A stretch of DNA of 64,000 nucleotides from Yeosuana marina (GTDB taxonomy: Bacteria > Bacteroidota > Bacteroidia > Flavobacteriales > Flavobacteriaceae), in NCBI RefSeq assembly GCF_011762485.1, contig NZ_JAAKGI010000025.1, forward strand, positions 293,228-357,227, written 5' to 3'. This document shows positions 16,232 through 25,155 of the stretch, one piece after another. A program made the position numbers and the translations under genes. How positions within the stretch are numbered: the first letter of the stretch is position 1; each line of letters begins with the position of its first letter. Below the pieces are notes generated by a model. That model saw only the letters and a list, made by a program, of their open reading frames with translations, was not told the origin of the DNA and ran no database searches.

Positions 16232-18160
16232 TTAATACATCCACCTAACAAAAGCTTCCATAGCTGCATAATGAGATAAGCCTAACTGATGGTAAATATC
16301 AGCTGTTTCTTTATTTCTATCTTCTGCGCGTTGCCAAAATTCTCTGCTATCTGCTCCCTGAAAGACCACACCATCTTTTTGTGATTGATGTTTAAAAATC
16401 CCTTTTCGTTTTTCCAATACTTGGTCTGGCCCCATTGGAACGGCCATCTCAATCTCATCAATGCTCCATTCTTGCCATGCGCCTCGGTATAGCCACAACC
16501 AACAATCATTCATGAACTTCTTAGGTTTTAGTCTTTTGACTGCTTCAAAAACAGCATCTAAACATACTTTATGGGTTCCGTGCGGGTCTGCTAAATCTCC
16601 TGCTGCATATATTTGATGAGGTTTTATTTTCTCTATCAAATCCATGGTTATTTGTATATCTATCTCTCCCAATGGCTTCTTCTCAATACTACCAGTTTCG
16701 TAAAATGGTAATTCCATAAAATGAATTTGACTATCCGGAACACCTACATAATGACAAGTAGATCTTGCTTCTCCTTTTCTTATTAATCCTTTAATATATC
16801 TAACATCAGAACTATCTATTTCACTCGTCTTTTTGTTTTTAAGAAAAGTTTTAGCTTTTTTGAAAATAGATTGTGCCTCTTTATTATCAATTCCGAATTT
16901 TTCATTGTAATCACAGACAAAGCTTGCAAATCGTAGGGCTTCATCATCTGCTACTGCAATGTTTCCTGAGGTTTGATATCCAACATGCACTTCATGACCC
17001 TGCTCTTGTAACCGCTTGAAGGTACCTCCCATACTTATAATATCATCATCTGGATGCGGACTAAAAATAAGAACACGCTTACTAGCTGGTTCGGCTCTTT
17101 CGGGACGTTTGCTATCATCGGCATTAGGTTTTCCTCCTGGCCAACCGGTTATTGTATTTTGTAGTTTATTGAATATTTTAATATTAATGTCGTAAGCCGG
17201 ACCGGAATCTGCAAGTAAATCACTCATCCCGTTTTCAATATAATCGGCATCCGTGAGCATTAAGATTGGTTTCTTTAAATCAATGGCTAAACCTAAAACC
17301 GCTTTTCTGATAAGTTTATCTGTCCAAGTCACTTTTTCAACTAACCAAGGCGTATTAATTCTGGTTAATTTTGAGGATGCCGCTTGATCTAAAACAAAGG
17401 TCGCGTTGTTATGTTCTTGTAAAAAAGAGGCAGGTACTTGGTTGGTTACGGGGCCTTCAACTGATGCTTGAATAATATTTGATTTTCGTTCTCCCCATGC
17501 CATTAATATGACTCTTTTGGCTTCCATAATCTTTTTAACACCTAAGGTAATGGCCGTTCTGGGTGTATTATTTAATCCGGAAAAATCATGGCTCGCTGCG
17601 ACTCTGGTAATATGGTCTAAAGCTACTAATCTAGTTTTTGAGTTTTGTAGAGATCCGGATTCGTTAAACCCAATATGACCATTACCTCCAATACCAAGAA
17701 TTTGTAAATCGATACCACCCAATGCTTCTATTTTTGATTCATAGGCATTACAATAATCAGCTATTTCTTCTTTTGATAGAGTTCCGTCTGGAATATTATA
17801 GTTCTCTGGTAAGATATCCACATGGTTGAATAACAGTTCCTTCATAAACCTGACATAACTGTTCACTGAATCTGGCTCCATGGGATAGTATTCATCTAAA
17901 TTAAATGATACCACATTTTTAAAACTTAAGCCTTCTTCTTTATGCAGCCTTACCAACTCCGCGTACAATCCTTTGGGGGAAGATCCTGTTGCCAACCCTA
18001 ATATGCAAGGTTGCTTTTGAGCTTGTTTTACTCGAATTAAATCTGCTATTTCTTTAGCGACTGCTTTGGATGCTAAAACAGAATTTTCAAAAACGACGGT
18101 TCCTATATTTTCAAACCGTTTTTCAAATCCTGTCGCCTTATCTATACTACTTTTTAACAT
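16232..18160 (-). CDS. nagB: Glucosamine-6-phosphate deaminase fused to PIG-L deacetylase-like domain
   Basis: A 642-residue two-domain protein. Residues 1-265 are NagB, which converts glucosamine-6-P to fructose-6-P and ammonia, with the sugar-phosphate loop GLATGSSPKG, catalytic NLDEYY (Asp89) and GGNGHIGFNE (His162, Glu167). After a linker, residues about 360-620 form a PIG-L/LmbE domain with the metal motif SPHPDDD (369-373) and the later DPHGTH (near 545). PIG-L enzymes remove acetyl groups from GlcNAc-containing substrates using zinc. This fusion is known in Bacteroidota, usually annotated only as NagB. With no separate nagA in the locus, the second domain could supply the deacetylation step, which would make the enzyme bifunctional. 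This is inference. Confidence 0.92.
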   Translation of the reverse strand: MLKSSIDKATGFEKRFENIGTVVFENSVLASKAVAKEIADLIRVKQAQKQPCILGLATGSSPKGLYAELVRLHKEEGLSFKNVVSFNLDEYYPMEPDSVNSYVRFMKELLFNHVDILPENYNIPDGTLSKEEIADYCNAYESKIEALGGIDLQILGIGGNGHIGFNESGSLQNSKTRLVALDHITRVAASHDFSGLNNTPRTAITLGVKKIMEAKRVILMAWGERKSNIIQASVEGPVTNQVPASFLQEHNNATFVLDQAASSKLTRINTPWLVEKVTWTDKLIRKAVLGLAIDLKKPILMLTDADYIENGMSDLLADSGPAYDINIKIFNKLQNTITGWPGGKPNADDSKRPERAEPASKRVLIFSPHPDDDIISMGGTFKRLQEQGHEVHVGYQTSGNIAVADDEALRFASFVCDYNEKFGIDNKEAQSIFKKAKTFLKNKKTSEIDSSDVRYIKGLIRKGEARSTCHYVGVPDSQIHFMELPFYETGSIEKKPLGEIDIQITMDLIEKIKPHQIYAAGDLADPHGTHKVCLDAVFEAVKRLKPKKFMNDCWLWLYRGAWQEWSIDEIEMAVPMGPDQVLEKRKGIFKHQSQKDGVVFQGADSREFWQRAEDRNKETADIYHQLGLSHYAAMEAFVRWMY

Positions 18161-18181
18161 ATCTATTTGGTATTATTTTAA

Positions 18182-21106
18182 TTATCTATTAATAAAAGCT
18201 TTTCTTAAAACACTTATAGGATGTATAGAAGTTCTACTGGTTCCATCCTTAATTTGATGTCTGCAACTTGTTCCTGCAGCTACAATAATAACCTCGCCTT
18301 CTGCATTTCTAACTTTTGGAAACAAAGTATCTTCACCAACCTGCATACTTACTTGATAATGCTCTTTTTCATAACCAAAAGACCCTGCCATTCCGCAACA
18401 ACCCGAATTTATAATGGTGACTTTATAATTTTTTGGAATTGATAACATCCTGAATGTTGGTTCTGTACTGCTTAATGATTTTTGTTGACAATGACCATGT
18501 ATTTTTAATACTTCACTTTTGGTTGTAAAACTTTCTGAAAGGATGTGTTTATTATCAAACTCTTGCTTAATAAACTCTTCTATAGTGAAGGTGTTTTTAG
18601 CTATATGATTTGCTGATTCTTTGTCGTCAGCCAATCTTAAATATTCATCTCTAAAGGTTAAAATTGCCGATGGTTCAATTCCCAATAAGGGTGTTTCACT
18701 CGAAATCTTATCTTTAAAAAAAGTCACATTAAAATCGGCTATCCGTTTTGCTTTATCTAAAACGCCTTTTGAAATAAAACTCCTTCCGCTTTCTTCATGA
18801 TTGGTAATGTTCACTTTATAACCTAAATCGGTTAAAAGTTCCATACAATCTATTCCTATAGTAACGTCATAATAATTTGTAAACTCATCCATAAATAGAA
18901 AAAGCTCTTTATGTTTTACCGGTTTACTTAGAAGTCTTTTTTTATTGGTTTTATACCAACTATAAAAGGTTTTATGAGCTAATTCGGGAATACTTCTTTG
19001 AACTGCAACACCTAATAACTTCTTGGTTATTTTAGTATTTAAAACAGCATTTGTTACTGAAGGCATTATCATGCCTAGTTTATTTAACTTAACATTATTG
19101 GCGAAAATTTTTGTTCTGAATGGAATACCATTTTCTTTATAATACTGATGTAAAAACTCGGCTTTTAAAGATGCCACATCAACATTACTTGGACATTCAC
19201 TCGCGCAAGCTTTACAGCTTAAGCACAAATCAAAAACATCGTATAACTCTTTGTGATTGAATTTGTTTTTCTTTTCTGAATTTGTCAAAAACTCTCTTAA
19301 CACATTAGCCCGTGCTCGTGTGGTATCTTTTTCATTTCTGGTTGCTCTGTAACTTGGACACATGGTGCCACCAGCTTCTGGAAGCTTTCTGCAATCTCCA
19401 GAACCATTACATTTTTCAGCAGCTCTAAGAATTCCTTGACTATCAGAGAAATCTTGAATAGTATTAATTTCTGGTTCTTTTCTATCAACCTCGTATCTTA
19501 AATTTTTATCCATTGGAAAGGCATCCACAATCTTTCCTTGATTAAAAATATTATTGGGGTCGAAGGTATTCTTGATTCGTTTTATAAGCGCATAATTTTT
19601 TTCTCCAATCATTTTGGGAATGAATTCTGCTCTAACAATACCATCGCCATGTTCACCACTAAAAGAACCCCCATATTTTTTAACTAGCGCTGCCGTCTTT
19701 GAGGTTATTTCTCTAAACAACACAACATCCTCTTGTTTCTTTAAATTTAAAATCGGACGTAAGTGTAATTCGCCAGCTCCTGCATGCGCATAATAGACCG
19801 CATCTTGACCAAAGTCTTCCATCATTTTAGAAAATTCTGAAATATAATTTGGCAAGTCTTTCAAGTCAACGGCTGTATCTTCAATACAAGCAACCGCTTT
19901 ATCATCACCTACTATATTTCCAAGCAACCCTAAACCTGCTTTTCGAAGTTCTAGTGCCTGGTTAATTTCACTACCTATCAATTTAGGAAATGCATATCCT
20001 AAGTTATTCGTTTTTAAATCAGCAATCAACGCATTGGTTAAAGCTTTTGATTCTTCATCATCCTCTGTACAGATTTCAAGCATCAAAATGGCTTTTGGAT
20101 CACCTTCAACAAAAAATCTGTTTTTTAATTGTTCTCTATTGTTTTTTGTACAATCTAGAATGGTTTTATCCATTAACTCGCAAGTGAACAAATTATGTCG
20201 CATAGCCACTACAACAGCTTCCATACTTTCTTGAATACTGCTAAAATGAGCAGCAACCATGATGTTTTTTGGAGGCGGTAACGTGTCTAATTTAAGCGTA
20301 ATTTCTGTGGTAAAAGCCAAGGTTCCTTCACTTCCTGCTAACAATTTTGAGAGATTAACATGTGTATCAGCTCCACCAAATACTTTAGAATTTAACAATT
20401 CATCAATAGCATAGCCATTATTTCTTCTGTGAATGGAACTTTTAGGAAACTCCTTTTTAATTTCCAATTGATGTTCAGTGTTAGAAAGTTCGTTATAAAC
20501 CGATTTATAAATATCGCTTTCTAAGTTGTCACCAATCATTTTCAATAAAAACTCTTCACTTGTTAAATCACTAAAAGTAGCTTCAGAGCCATCACTTAAA
20601 ATCGTTTTCAATTCTACAATTTTATCACGAGTAACTCCAAACTTAATGGATGTTGTTCCTGATGAATTATTGCCAACCATACCTCCTATCATACATCTGT
20701 TACTGGTTGATGTGTTGGGCGCAAAAAACAATCCGTACGGTTTTAAATAATCGTTTAATTCATCTCTTATTACACCCGGCTGTATCTTAATTGTTTTATT
20801 TTGCTCATTAAAATCTAAAATTTTAGTGAAATATTTTGAAGTATCAACCACCAAACCATCGCCCACACACTGTCCAGCTAAAGATGTTCCTGCAGCTCTT
20901 GGAATAAGTGTAATTTTATTTTCTTTTGCAAAAAGAATGAGCGTTTTTATATCTTGATTGCTTTTTGGATACACAACACCCAATGGTATTTTTCTATAAA
21001 CAGAAGCATCAGTAGCATAGATGCTTTTATGAAGCAAATCATAAAAAACCTCTCCTTCCAAGGTGATTGATAAACTTTTTAAAGCTTGTGTTATTTCAAC
21101 TTTCAT
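18182..21106 (-). CDS. FAD-linked/Fe-S oxidoreductase, D-lactate dehydrogenase-like (GlcD-GlpC fusion)
   Basis: A 974-residue fusion of the YdiJ/Dld-II type. Residues about 35-270 form the FAD-binding PCMH domain (IPRAAGTSLAGQCVGDGLV, then MIGGMVGNNSSGT). About 280-530 is the FAD-oxidase C-terminal domain with SGEHGDGIVRAEF. Next come a cysteine set (CNGSGDCRK, GTMCPSYRATRNE), the 4Fe-4S motif CLSCKACASECP, and a CCG domain with NSGCCGMAGSFGYE. Family members oxidise D-2-hydroxyacids such as D-lactate, D-2-hydroxyglutarate or glycolate and pass electrons to quinone or another carrier. MurQ in the same operon releases D-lactate, so D-lactate is the most reasonable substrate. The gene lies 21 bases before nagB. 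Confidence 0.88.
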   Translation of the reverse strand: MKVEITQALKSLSITLEGEVFYDLLHKSIYATDASVYRKIPLGVVYPKSNQDIKTLILFAKENKITLIPRAAGTSLAGQCVGDGLVVDTSKYFTKILDFNEQNKTIKIQPGVIRDELNDYLKPYGLFFAPNTSTSNRCMIGGMVGNNSSGTTSIKFGVTRDKIVELKTILSDGSEATFSDLTSEEFLLKMIGDNLESDIYKSVYNELSNTEHQLEIKKEFPKSSIHRRNNGYAIDELLNSKVFGGADTHVNLSKLLAGSEGTLAFTTEITLKLDTLPPPKNIMVAAHFSSIQESMEAVVVAMRHNLFTCELMDKTILDCTKNNREQLKNRFFVEGDPKAILMLEICTEDDEESKALTNALIADLKTNNLGYAFPKLIGSEINQALELRKAGLGLLGNIVGDDKAVACIEDTAVDLKDLPNYISEFSKMMEDFGQDAVYYAHAGAGELHLRPILNLKKQEDVVLFREITSKTAALVKKYGGSFSGEHGDGIVRAEFIPKMIGEKNYALIKRIKNTFDPNNIFNQGKIVDAFPMDKNLRYEVDRKEPEINTIQDFSDSQGILRAAEKCNGSGDCRKLPEAGGTMCPSYRATRNEKDTTRARANVLREFLTNSEKKNKFNHKELYDVFDLCLSCKACASECPSNVDVASLKAEFLHQYYKENGIPFRTKIFANNVKLNKLGMIMPSVTNAVLNTKITKKLLGVAVQRSIPELAHKTFYSWYKTNKKRLLSKPVKHKELFLFMDEFTNYYDVTIGIDCMELLTDLGYKVNITNHEESGRSFISKGVLDKAKRIADFNVTFFKDKISSETPLLGIEPSAILTFRDEYLRLADDKESANHIAKNTFTIEEFIKQEFDNKHILSESFTTKSEVLKIHGHCQQKSLSSTEPTFRMLSIPKNYKVTIINSGCCGMAGSFGYEKEHYQVSMQVGEDTLFPKVRNAEGEVIIVAAGTSCRHQIKDGTSRTSIHPISVLRKAFINR

Positions 21107-21151
21107 ACTATTATTAAATCATCATTGTCTTTTCTCATTAAACCTAGAAAC

Positions 21152-22660
21152 TCAATTTGATTTTAAGATTTTAAATGTTCTTTTATTGCCTTCATTATTT
21201 TCAATATTCAAAAAGTACATACCATTATCTAAATGACTTACATCGACAGACTTACTTTTTGGGTTGATTTTCATTATTGATTGTCCTAAAAAATTGAAGA
21301 GCTCTACTTTGCTCGTTTTTAAATTATCACTATTTGCTATTAGTATTACCCCATTGGTTGGGTTAGGATACACTTTAATATTATCTTTTATGTAATCATC
21401 ACTCAATGATGCCGTTGCTCCAAATTTTGTATTTATTAAATCCCATAATTCCGGTCTATTTCCATCATAATTTAATGCCCACATTCCAACACCTCCTAAA
21501 TTATCGGCTATAGCCAAATCAAATTTTTTAGATATGCTTAACTCGTTATCTGTCCAAACTTGATGCCAGCTAGTACCGTCGTTCCAGGTATACCAAGGAT
21601 ATTCAAAATCCGAATTCCAAATAAAACCACCGTAACTATCAGCTTCAATTATAGTGTTTTTAAATCTGGTGGACCCCACATAGGCAGTAGTTGCTGACTC
21701 AGAAGCATTCGATGTCGTTTTCCAATATTGCCCATAATAAGGTACTGCCAAAATTAACTTTTCAGGGTTGTTTGCAGTAGGAATAGCATAAGTCCCTGTT
21801 TCTATAGTTCTTGTAACAAAACGTTTTGTAGGTGTGTGATGAGTTAAAGGAGACACCGGACCAGAAAACCCGTCGTTCGCACCTGTATAGTCATATGCCA
21901 TGACTACTAAGTAATCTACACTATTAACTAAACCATCAATTAACCAACCACCCCAATTAACCGCTGGTCCGTCAAAAGAAACTTCTTTACCAGGTAATTC
22001 AGCATGAATATATGAGGTTAAATCAGCCATAAATGTATTTAATTCAGCTCCTCTATGCGCACTCGACAAACCTTCAAAATCTATATTAACACCATCTAAA
22101 TTATCAGCTTGAATTCTACTTTTTACATTAGCAAAAAAAATATCCCTTTTGGTGGTATTTGTAAATAATTCCCATGCAACAGCATCAGCCCCATCTGCTC
22201 CTCCAAAATTAACAACAGTCATAATTACTTTTGTCCCTGCTGCATGTGCAGCATTAATCTCATTAACCCAAGGCCACCCTGCGGGTGTATCTATCGATGC
22301 GTCTAACTGAGCTAAAAAATCAAAACAAGCTAAATGAGACAGTAAGTTATACTGAATGTTGCTATGTGCATTATTACTTTGCTCCCAATAAGGCAGAAAA
22401 CCAAAGACCATTTTATTTAAAGTATTTACTTGACCTTGCCTTAAAGAGATAATTTCATCTTTATTAGTATTAGAGTCTTTTTGGACAGTTTCAAGTTTAC
22501 CAAACTCTTCTTTTTGTAATTCATGTGCTCCTTTTCTAATGACTTCTTGAGATACTAAAACTTGAGACACCAAAAAAGTCAGCATAAATAAGGCTTTAAA
22601 ATGTAAAATTTTTATATTTATTGAACTAATGAAATTATCTTGTTTCAATTCCATAACCAA
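21152..22660 (-). CDS. Secreted GH18 glycosidase with type IX secretion tail
   Basis: A 502-residue glycoside hydrolase family 18 protein. A hydrophobic N-terminal segment ending LVSQVLVSQ is the signal peptide. The GH18 barrel begins at VFGFLPYWEQ and carries the catalytic motif DGVNIDFE, with the final Glu as acid. VVMAYDYTG and MWALNYDG are the later barrel strands. The last about 75 residues (VYPNPTNGVI ... GMYFLNIEN) are a type A T9SS sorting domain, so the enzyme is exported to the cell surface or medium. GH18 cuts beta-1,4 bonds next to GlcNAc in chitin or, for SleL-like members, in peptidoglycan. The start overlaps nagZ by 26 bases. A downstream Met at 22585 would leave no basic n-region, so the longer start is preferred. 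Confidence 0.9.
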   Translation of the reverse strand: MVMELKQDNFISSINIKILHFKALFMLTFLVSQVLVSQEVIRKGAHELQKEEFGKLETVQKDSNTNKDEIISLRQGQVNTLNKMVFGFLPYWEQSNNAHSNIQYNLLSHLACFDFLAQLDASIDTPAGWPWVNEINAAHAAGTKVIMTVVNFGGADGADAVAWELFTNTTKRDIFFANVKSRIQADNLDGVNIDFEGLSSAHRGAELNTFMADLTSYIHAELPGKEVSFDGPAVNWGGWLIDGLVNSVDYLVVMAYDYTGANDGFSGPVSPLTHHTPTKRFVTRTIETGTYAIPTANNPEKLILAVPYYGQYWKTTSNASESATTAYVGSTRFKNTIIEADSYGGFIWNSDFEYPWYTWNDGTSWHQVWTDNELSISKKFDLAIADNLGGVGMWALNYDGNRPELWDLINTKFGATASLSDDYIKDNIKVYPNPTNGVILIANSDNLKTSKVELFNFLGQSIMKINPKSKSVDVSHLDNGMYFLNIENNEGNKRTFKILKSN

Positions 22661-24323
22661 CAGAATATTTACTGTTTAAAGATGCTGGCAACCTGCCAAT
22701 TGTTTTCATCTTTCCTAAAATAACCTGAGCCGATACTTTTTGAGCCAGCTCTGAATTTTCATAAGAAATCAAAACACCTTCAATATTTTTAAATGATAAT
22801 TTTTCTAAAGAATACTGGCTTGCAAATACATCTAAAATTACTTTATGCCGTTTTGAAATGGTTTCAACAAAAACTCTATCCGTATCTGCTATTCTTTTAG
22901 TCAATCTATAATTTAAACGATGATAACCAATGATTACTTTATCATATTTCTTGAGAATTTTTAAAGTCTTTTTAAGAGAAAGCCCCGAAATATCATGAAC
23001 ATTCATTCCTGATTTTAATTCTAAAATGAAGTCGATATATTCACCATCTCCCAATTTTATAAAAGCAATGTTCTCTTTTTTATTTTCCTTAATTGGAAAA
23101 ATATCCTTAACATTCTTTAAGGTTGTTATGGCACTGCTAATAGCTTCTTCATTTAACACAGTATTTTTAATATCATTCAAATCATTTACTAAATTTACCG
23201 TATCAATTGGTTTAAAATGATTCAAATTAACATCGTATTTAGCCCCTAAAATCTTTTTTACAGAGTGTGCTAAGCGTTCTTCTGTTATCTCTTTGTTATC
23301 ATAAGCTTCAATAATTTTTGAAATTGCTTTTGGTGCATTTTCTGTAAATAACAACACATCATTACCGGCCTTGAATGCAGCTAAATCTATATCGCCAGGT
23401 TCCTCATAATTGGCGGCGCCTTTCATATTTAAAGCGTCTGTAAAAATTAATCCTTTATAGTCAAGTTCGCCTTTTAAAATGTTTGTAACAATATTGTATG
23501 ATAAAGATGATGGTAAACCTTCTTTAGGTTCTAAACTAGGAACGTTTAAATGTGCCACCATAACACCGGCAACACCTTTTTTAAATAATTCTTTATACGG
23601 GTATAATTCAACAGAATCAATACGTTCTTTTGAAAACGATACGGTTGGTAACGTTTTATGAGAATCTTGATCGGTATCGCCATGTCCGGGGAAATGTTTT
23701 GCACACGCCATGACACCTTCATTTTGCATGCCTTGAGTAAACGCAATAGCCTTATTGCTTACATTGTATTTATCTTCACCAAAAGAGCGGACTCCAATGA
23801 TTGGATTTTTAGAATTGGTATTAATATCAACCACGGGAGCATAATTTAGATGAACACCTAAACGCTTGCAATGTTTCCCAATTTGACTTCCTATTTGTTT
23901 GATTAAATCATCATTTTTAATAGCACCAAGTGTCATATTGTAAGGAAACCTTGCGGTACTATCTAATCGCATATTTAAACCCCATTCTGCATCCATACCA
24001 ATTAACAAAGGGACTTTGGCAATAGATTGATACGTGTTTGTTAGTTTAGCTTGTCGTACCGGCCCTCCTTGAAAAAATATAAGACCACCTATGTTATAAT
24101 TTTTAATAAGATTTTCAATAGAATCGGTATGATTTTTATCTCTATTTGAATAGGTAGCAACCATAAATAGCTGACCGACCTTTTCTTGAAGGGTCATGCC
24201 TCCATAAATACTATCAACCCATTTTGTTTTATTGTCTTTGGTCTTGAAGTCTTTATTGTGAGGACTAAAAAAAGATGCTAAAAAAACGACTCCTAAAAAA
24301 ACTGTTCCTAAAATTTTACTCAT
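22635..24323 (-). CDS. nagZ: GH3 beta-N-acetylhexosaminidase (NagZ-type)
   Basis: A 562-residue GH3 enzyme that removes terminal GlcNAc from muropeptides or GlcNAc-MurNAc. The NagZ hallmark KHFPGHGDTDQDSH (residues 209-222) supplies the acid/base His of the flexible loop, and FTDALNM carries the nucleophile Asp296. A C-terminal GH3-C-type domain (about 380-560) follows. The beta-lactamase-like domain that many Bacteroidota NagZ proteins carry after the GH3 part is absent. Residues 1-20 (MSKILGTVFLGVVFLASFFS) look like a signal peptide, so it acts in the periplasm. It overlaps murQ by 8 bases and the GH18 gene by 26, which points to translational coupling. Confidence 0.95.
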   Translation of the reverse strand: MSKILGTVFLGVVFLASFFSPHNKDFKTKDNKTKWVDSIYGGMTLQEKVGQLFMVATYSNRDKNHTDSIENLIKNYNIGGLIFFQGGPVRQAKLTNTYQSIAKVPLLIGMDAEWGLNMRLDSTARFPYNMTLGAIKNDDLIKQIGSQIGKHCKRLGVHLNYAPVVDINTNSKNPIIGVRSFGEDKYNVSNKAIAFTQGMQNEGVMACAKHFPGHGDTDQDSHKTLPTVSFSKERIDSVELYPYKELFKKGVAGVMVAHLNVPSLEPKEGLPSSLSYNIVTNILKGELDYKGLIFTDALNMKGAANYEEPGDIDLAAFKAGNDVLLFTENAPKAISKIIEAYDNKEITEERLAHSVKKILGAKYDVNLNHFKPIDTVNLVNDLNDIKNTVLNEEAISSAITTLKNVKDIFPIKENKKENIAFIKLGDGEYIDFILELKSGMNVHDISGLSLKKTLKILKKYDKVIIGYHRLNYRLTKRIADTDRVFVETISKRHKVILDVFASQYSLEKLSFKNIEGVLISYENSELAQKVSAQVILGKMKTIGRLPASLNSKYSVGYGIETR

Positions 24324-25155
24324 TTTTTAATAAATTAAATGCATCAATAGCTTTTCTAACGCTTTTATGTTCCAGTAACAAATCTGTAGCTGTTATTTCG
24401 TCAACATTAAGTTCGTTCATTATCATTCTTACACCTCTATTTACAAGCTTTTTATTTGAAAGTTGCATGTCAATCATTTTATTACCCTTTACACGTCCCA
24501 ACTTTATCATAACGGTAGTTGAAATCATATTCAAAGCTAACTTTTGAGCTGTTCCAGCTTTCATTCTGGTACTTCCTGTAACAAATTCTGGCCCAACTAC
24601 TAATTCTATTGGATAATCTACTGCCATTGATAATGGTGAATTTTCATTACAGGTTATACATCCCGTAACAATATTCTTCTGTTTTGCTTTTTTTACACCT
24701 CCTATAACATAGGGTGTTGTACCTGAAGCTGCTATACCAATAAGAACATCATCTTCATTGATATTAAACTTTTTTAAATCTCTCCATGCCAATGTTGTAT
24801 CATCTTCGGCATTTTCAACGGCCTTTCTGAGTGCGGTGTCGCCTCCAGCAATTAAACCTATCACCCAATTATCATCTACACCGTAGGTAGGTGGACATTC
24901 TGAGGCATCGAGAACACCTAATCGTCCGCTAGTTCCAGCTCCTATATAAAACAATCGTCCTCCGGTACTCATTTTTTCATAAATAACATCTACCAGTTTC
25001 TGTAATGAAGGAATTGCTTTTTCAATAGCATAAGGAACTGTTTTATCTTCTGCGTTCATATTTGATAGCAGATCAAATGTGCTCATTTTTTCTAAATCAT
25101 CATAAACAGAAGGTTCTTCAGTTGTTAGTTTGTTTTTCATTCTATTTTTATTCAT
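24316..25155 (-). CDS. murQ: N-acetylmuramic acid 6-phosphate etherase
   Basis: Cleaves the lactyl ether of MurNAc-6-P to give GlcNAc-6-P and D-lactate in the cytoplasm. At 279 residues it has nearly the usual length (about 300). The N-terminal TTEEPS, the SIS-domain signature YIGAGTSGRLGVLDASECPP (with the catalytic acid Glu), AGGDTALRKAVENAEDD (second catalytic Glu) and LALNMISTTVMIKLGRVKGN are all present. It overlaps both the glycosidase gene upstream and nagZ downstream by 8 bases. This gene fixes the pathway of the whole locus: a MurNAc-6-P must be made in this cell, yet no MurNAc kinase gene is seen in the window. Confidence 0.97.
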   Translation of the reverse strand: MNKNRMKNKLTTEEPSVYDDLEKMSTFDLLSNMNAEDKTVPYAIEKAIPSLQKLVDVIYEKMSTGGRLFYIGAGTSGRLGVLDASECPPTYGVDDNWVIGLIAGGDTALRKAVENAEDDTTLAWRDLKKFNINEDDVLIGIAASGTTPYVIGGVKKAKQKNIVTGCITCNENSPLSMAVDYPIELVVGPEFVTGSTRMKAGTAQKLALNMISTTVMIKLGRVKGNKMIDMQLSNKKLVNRGVRMIMNELNVDEITATDLLLEHKSVRKAIDAFNLLKNE

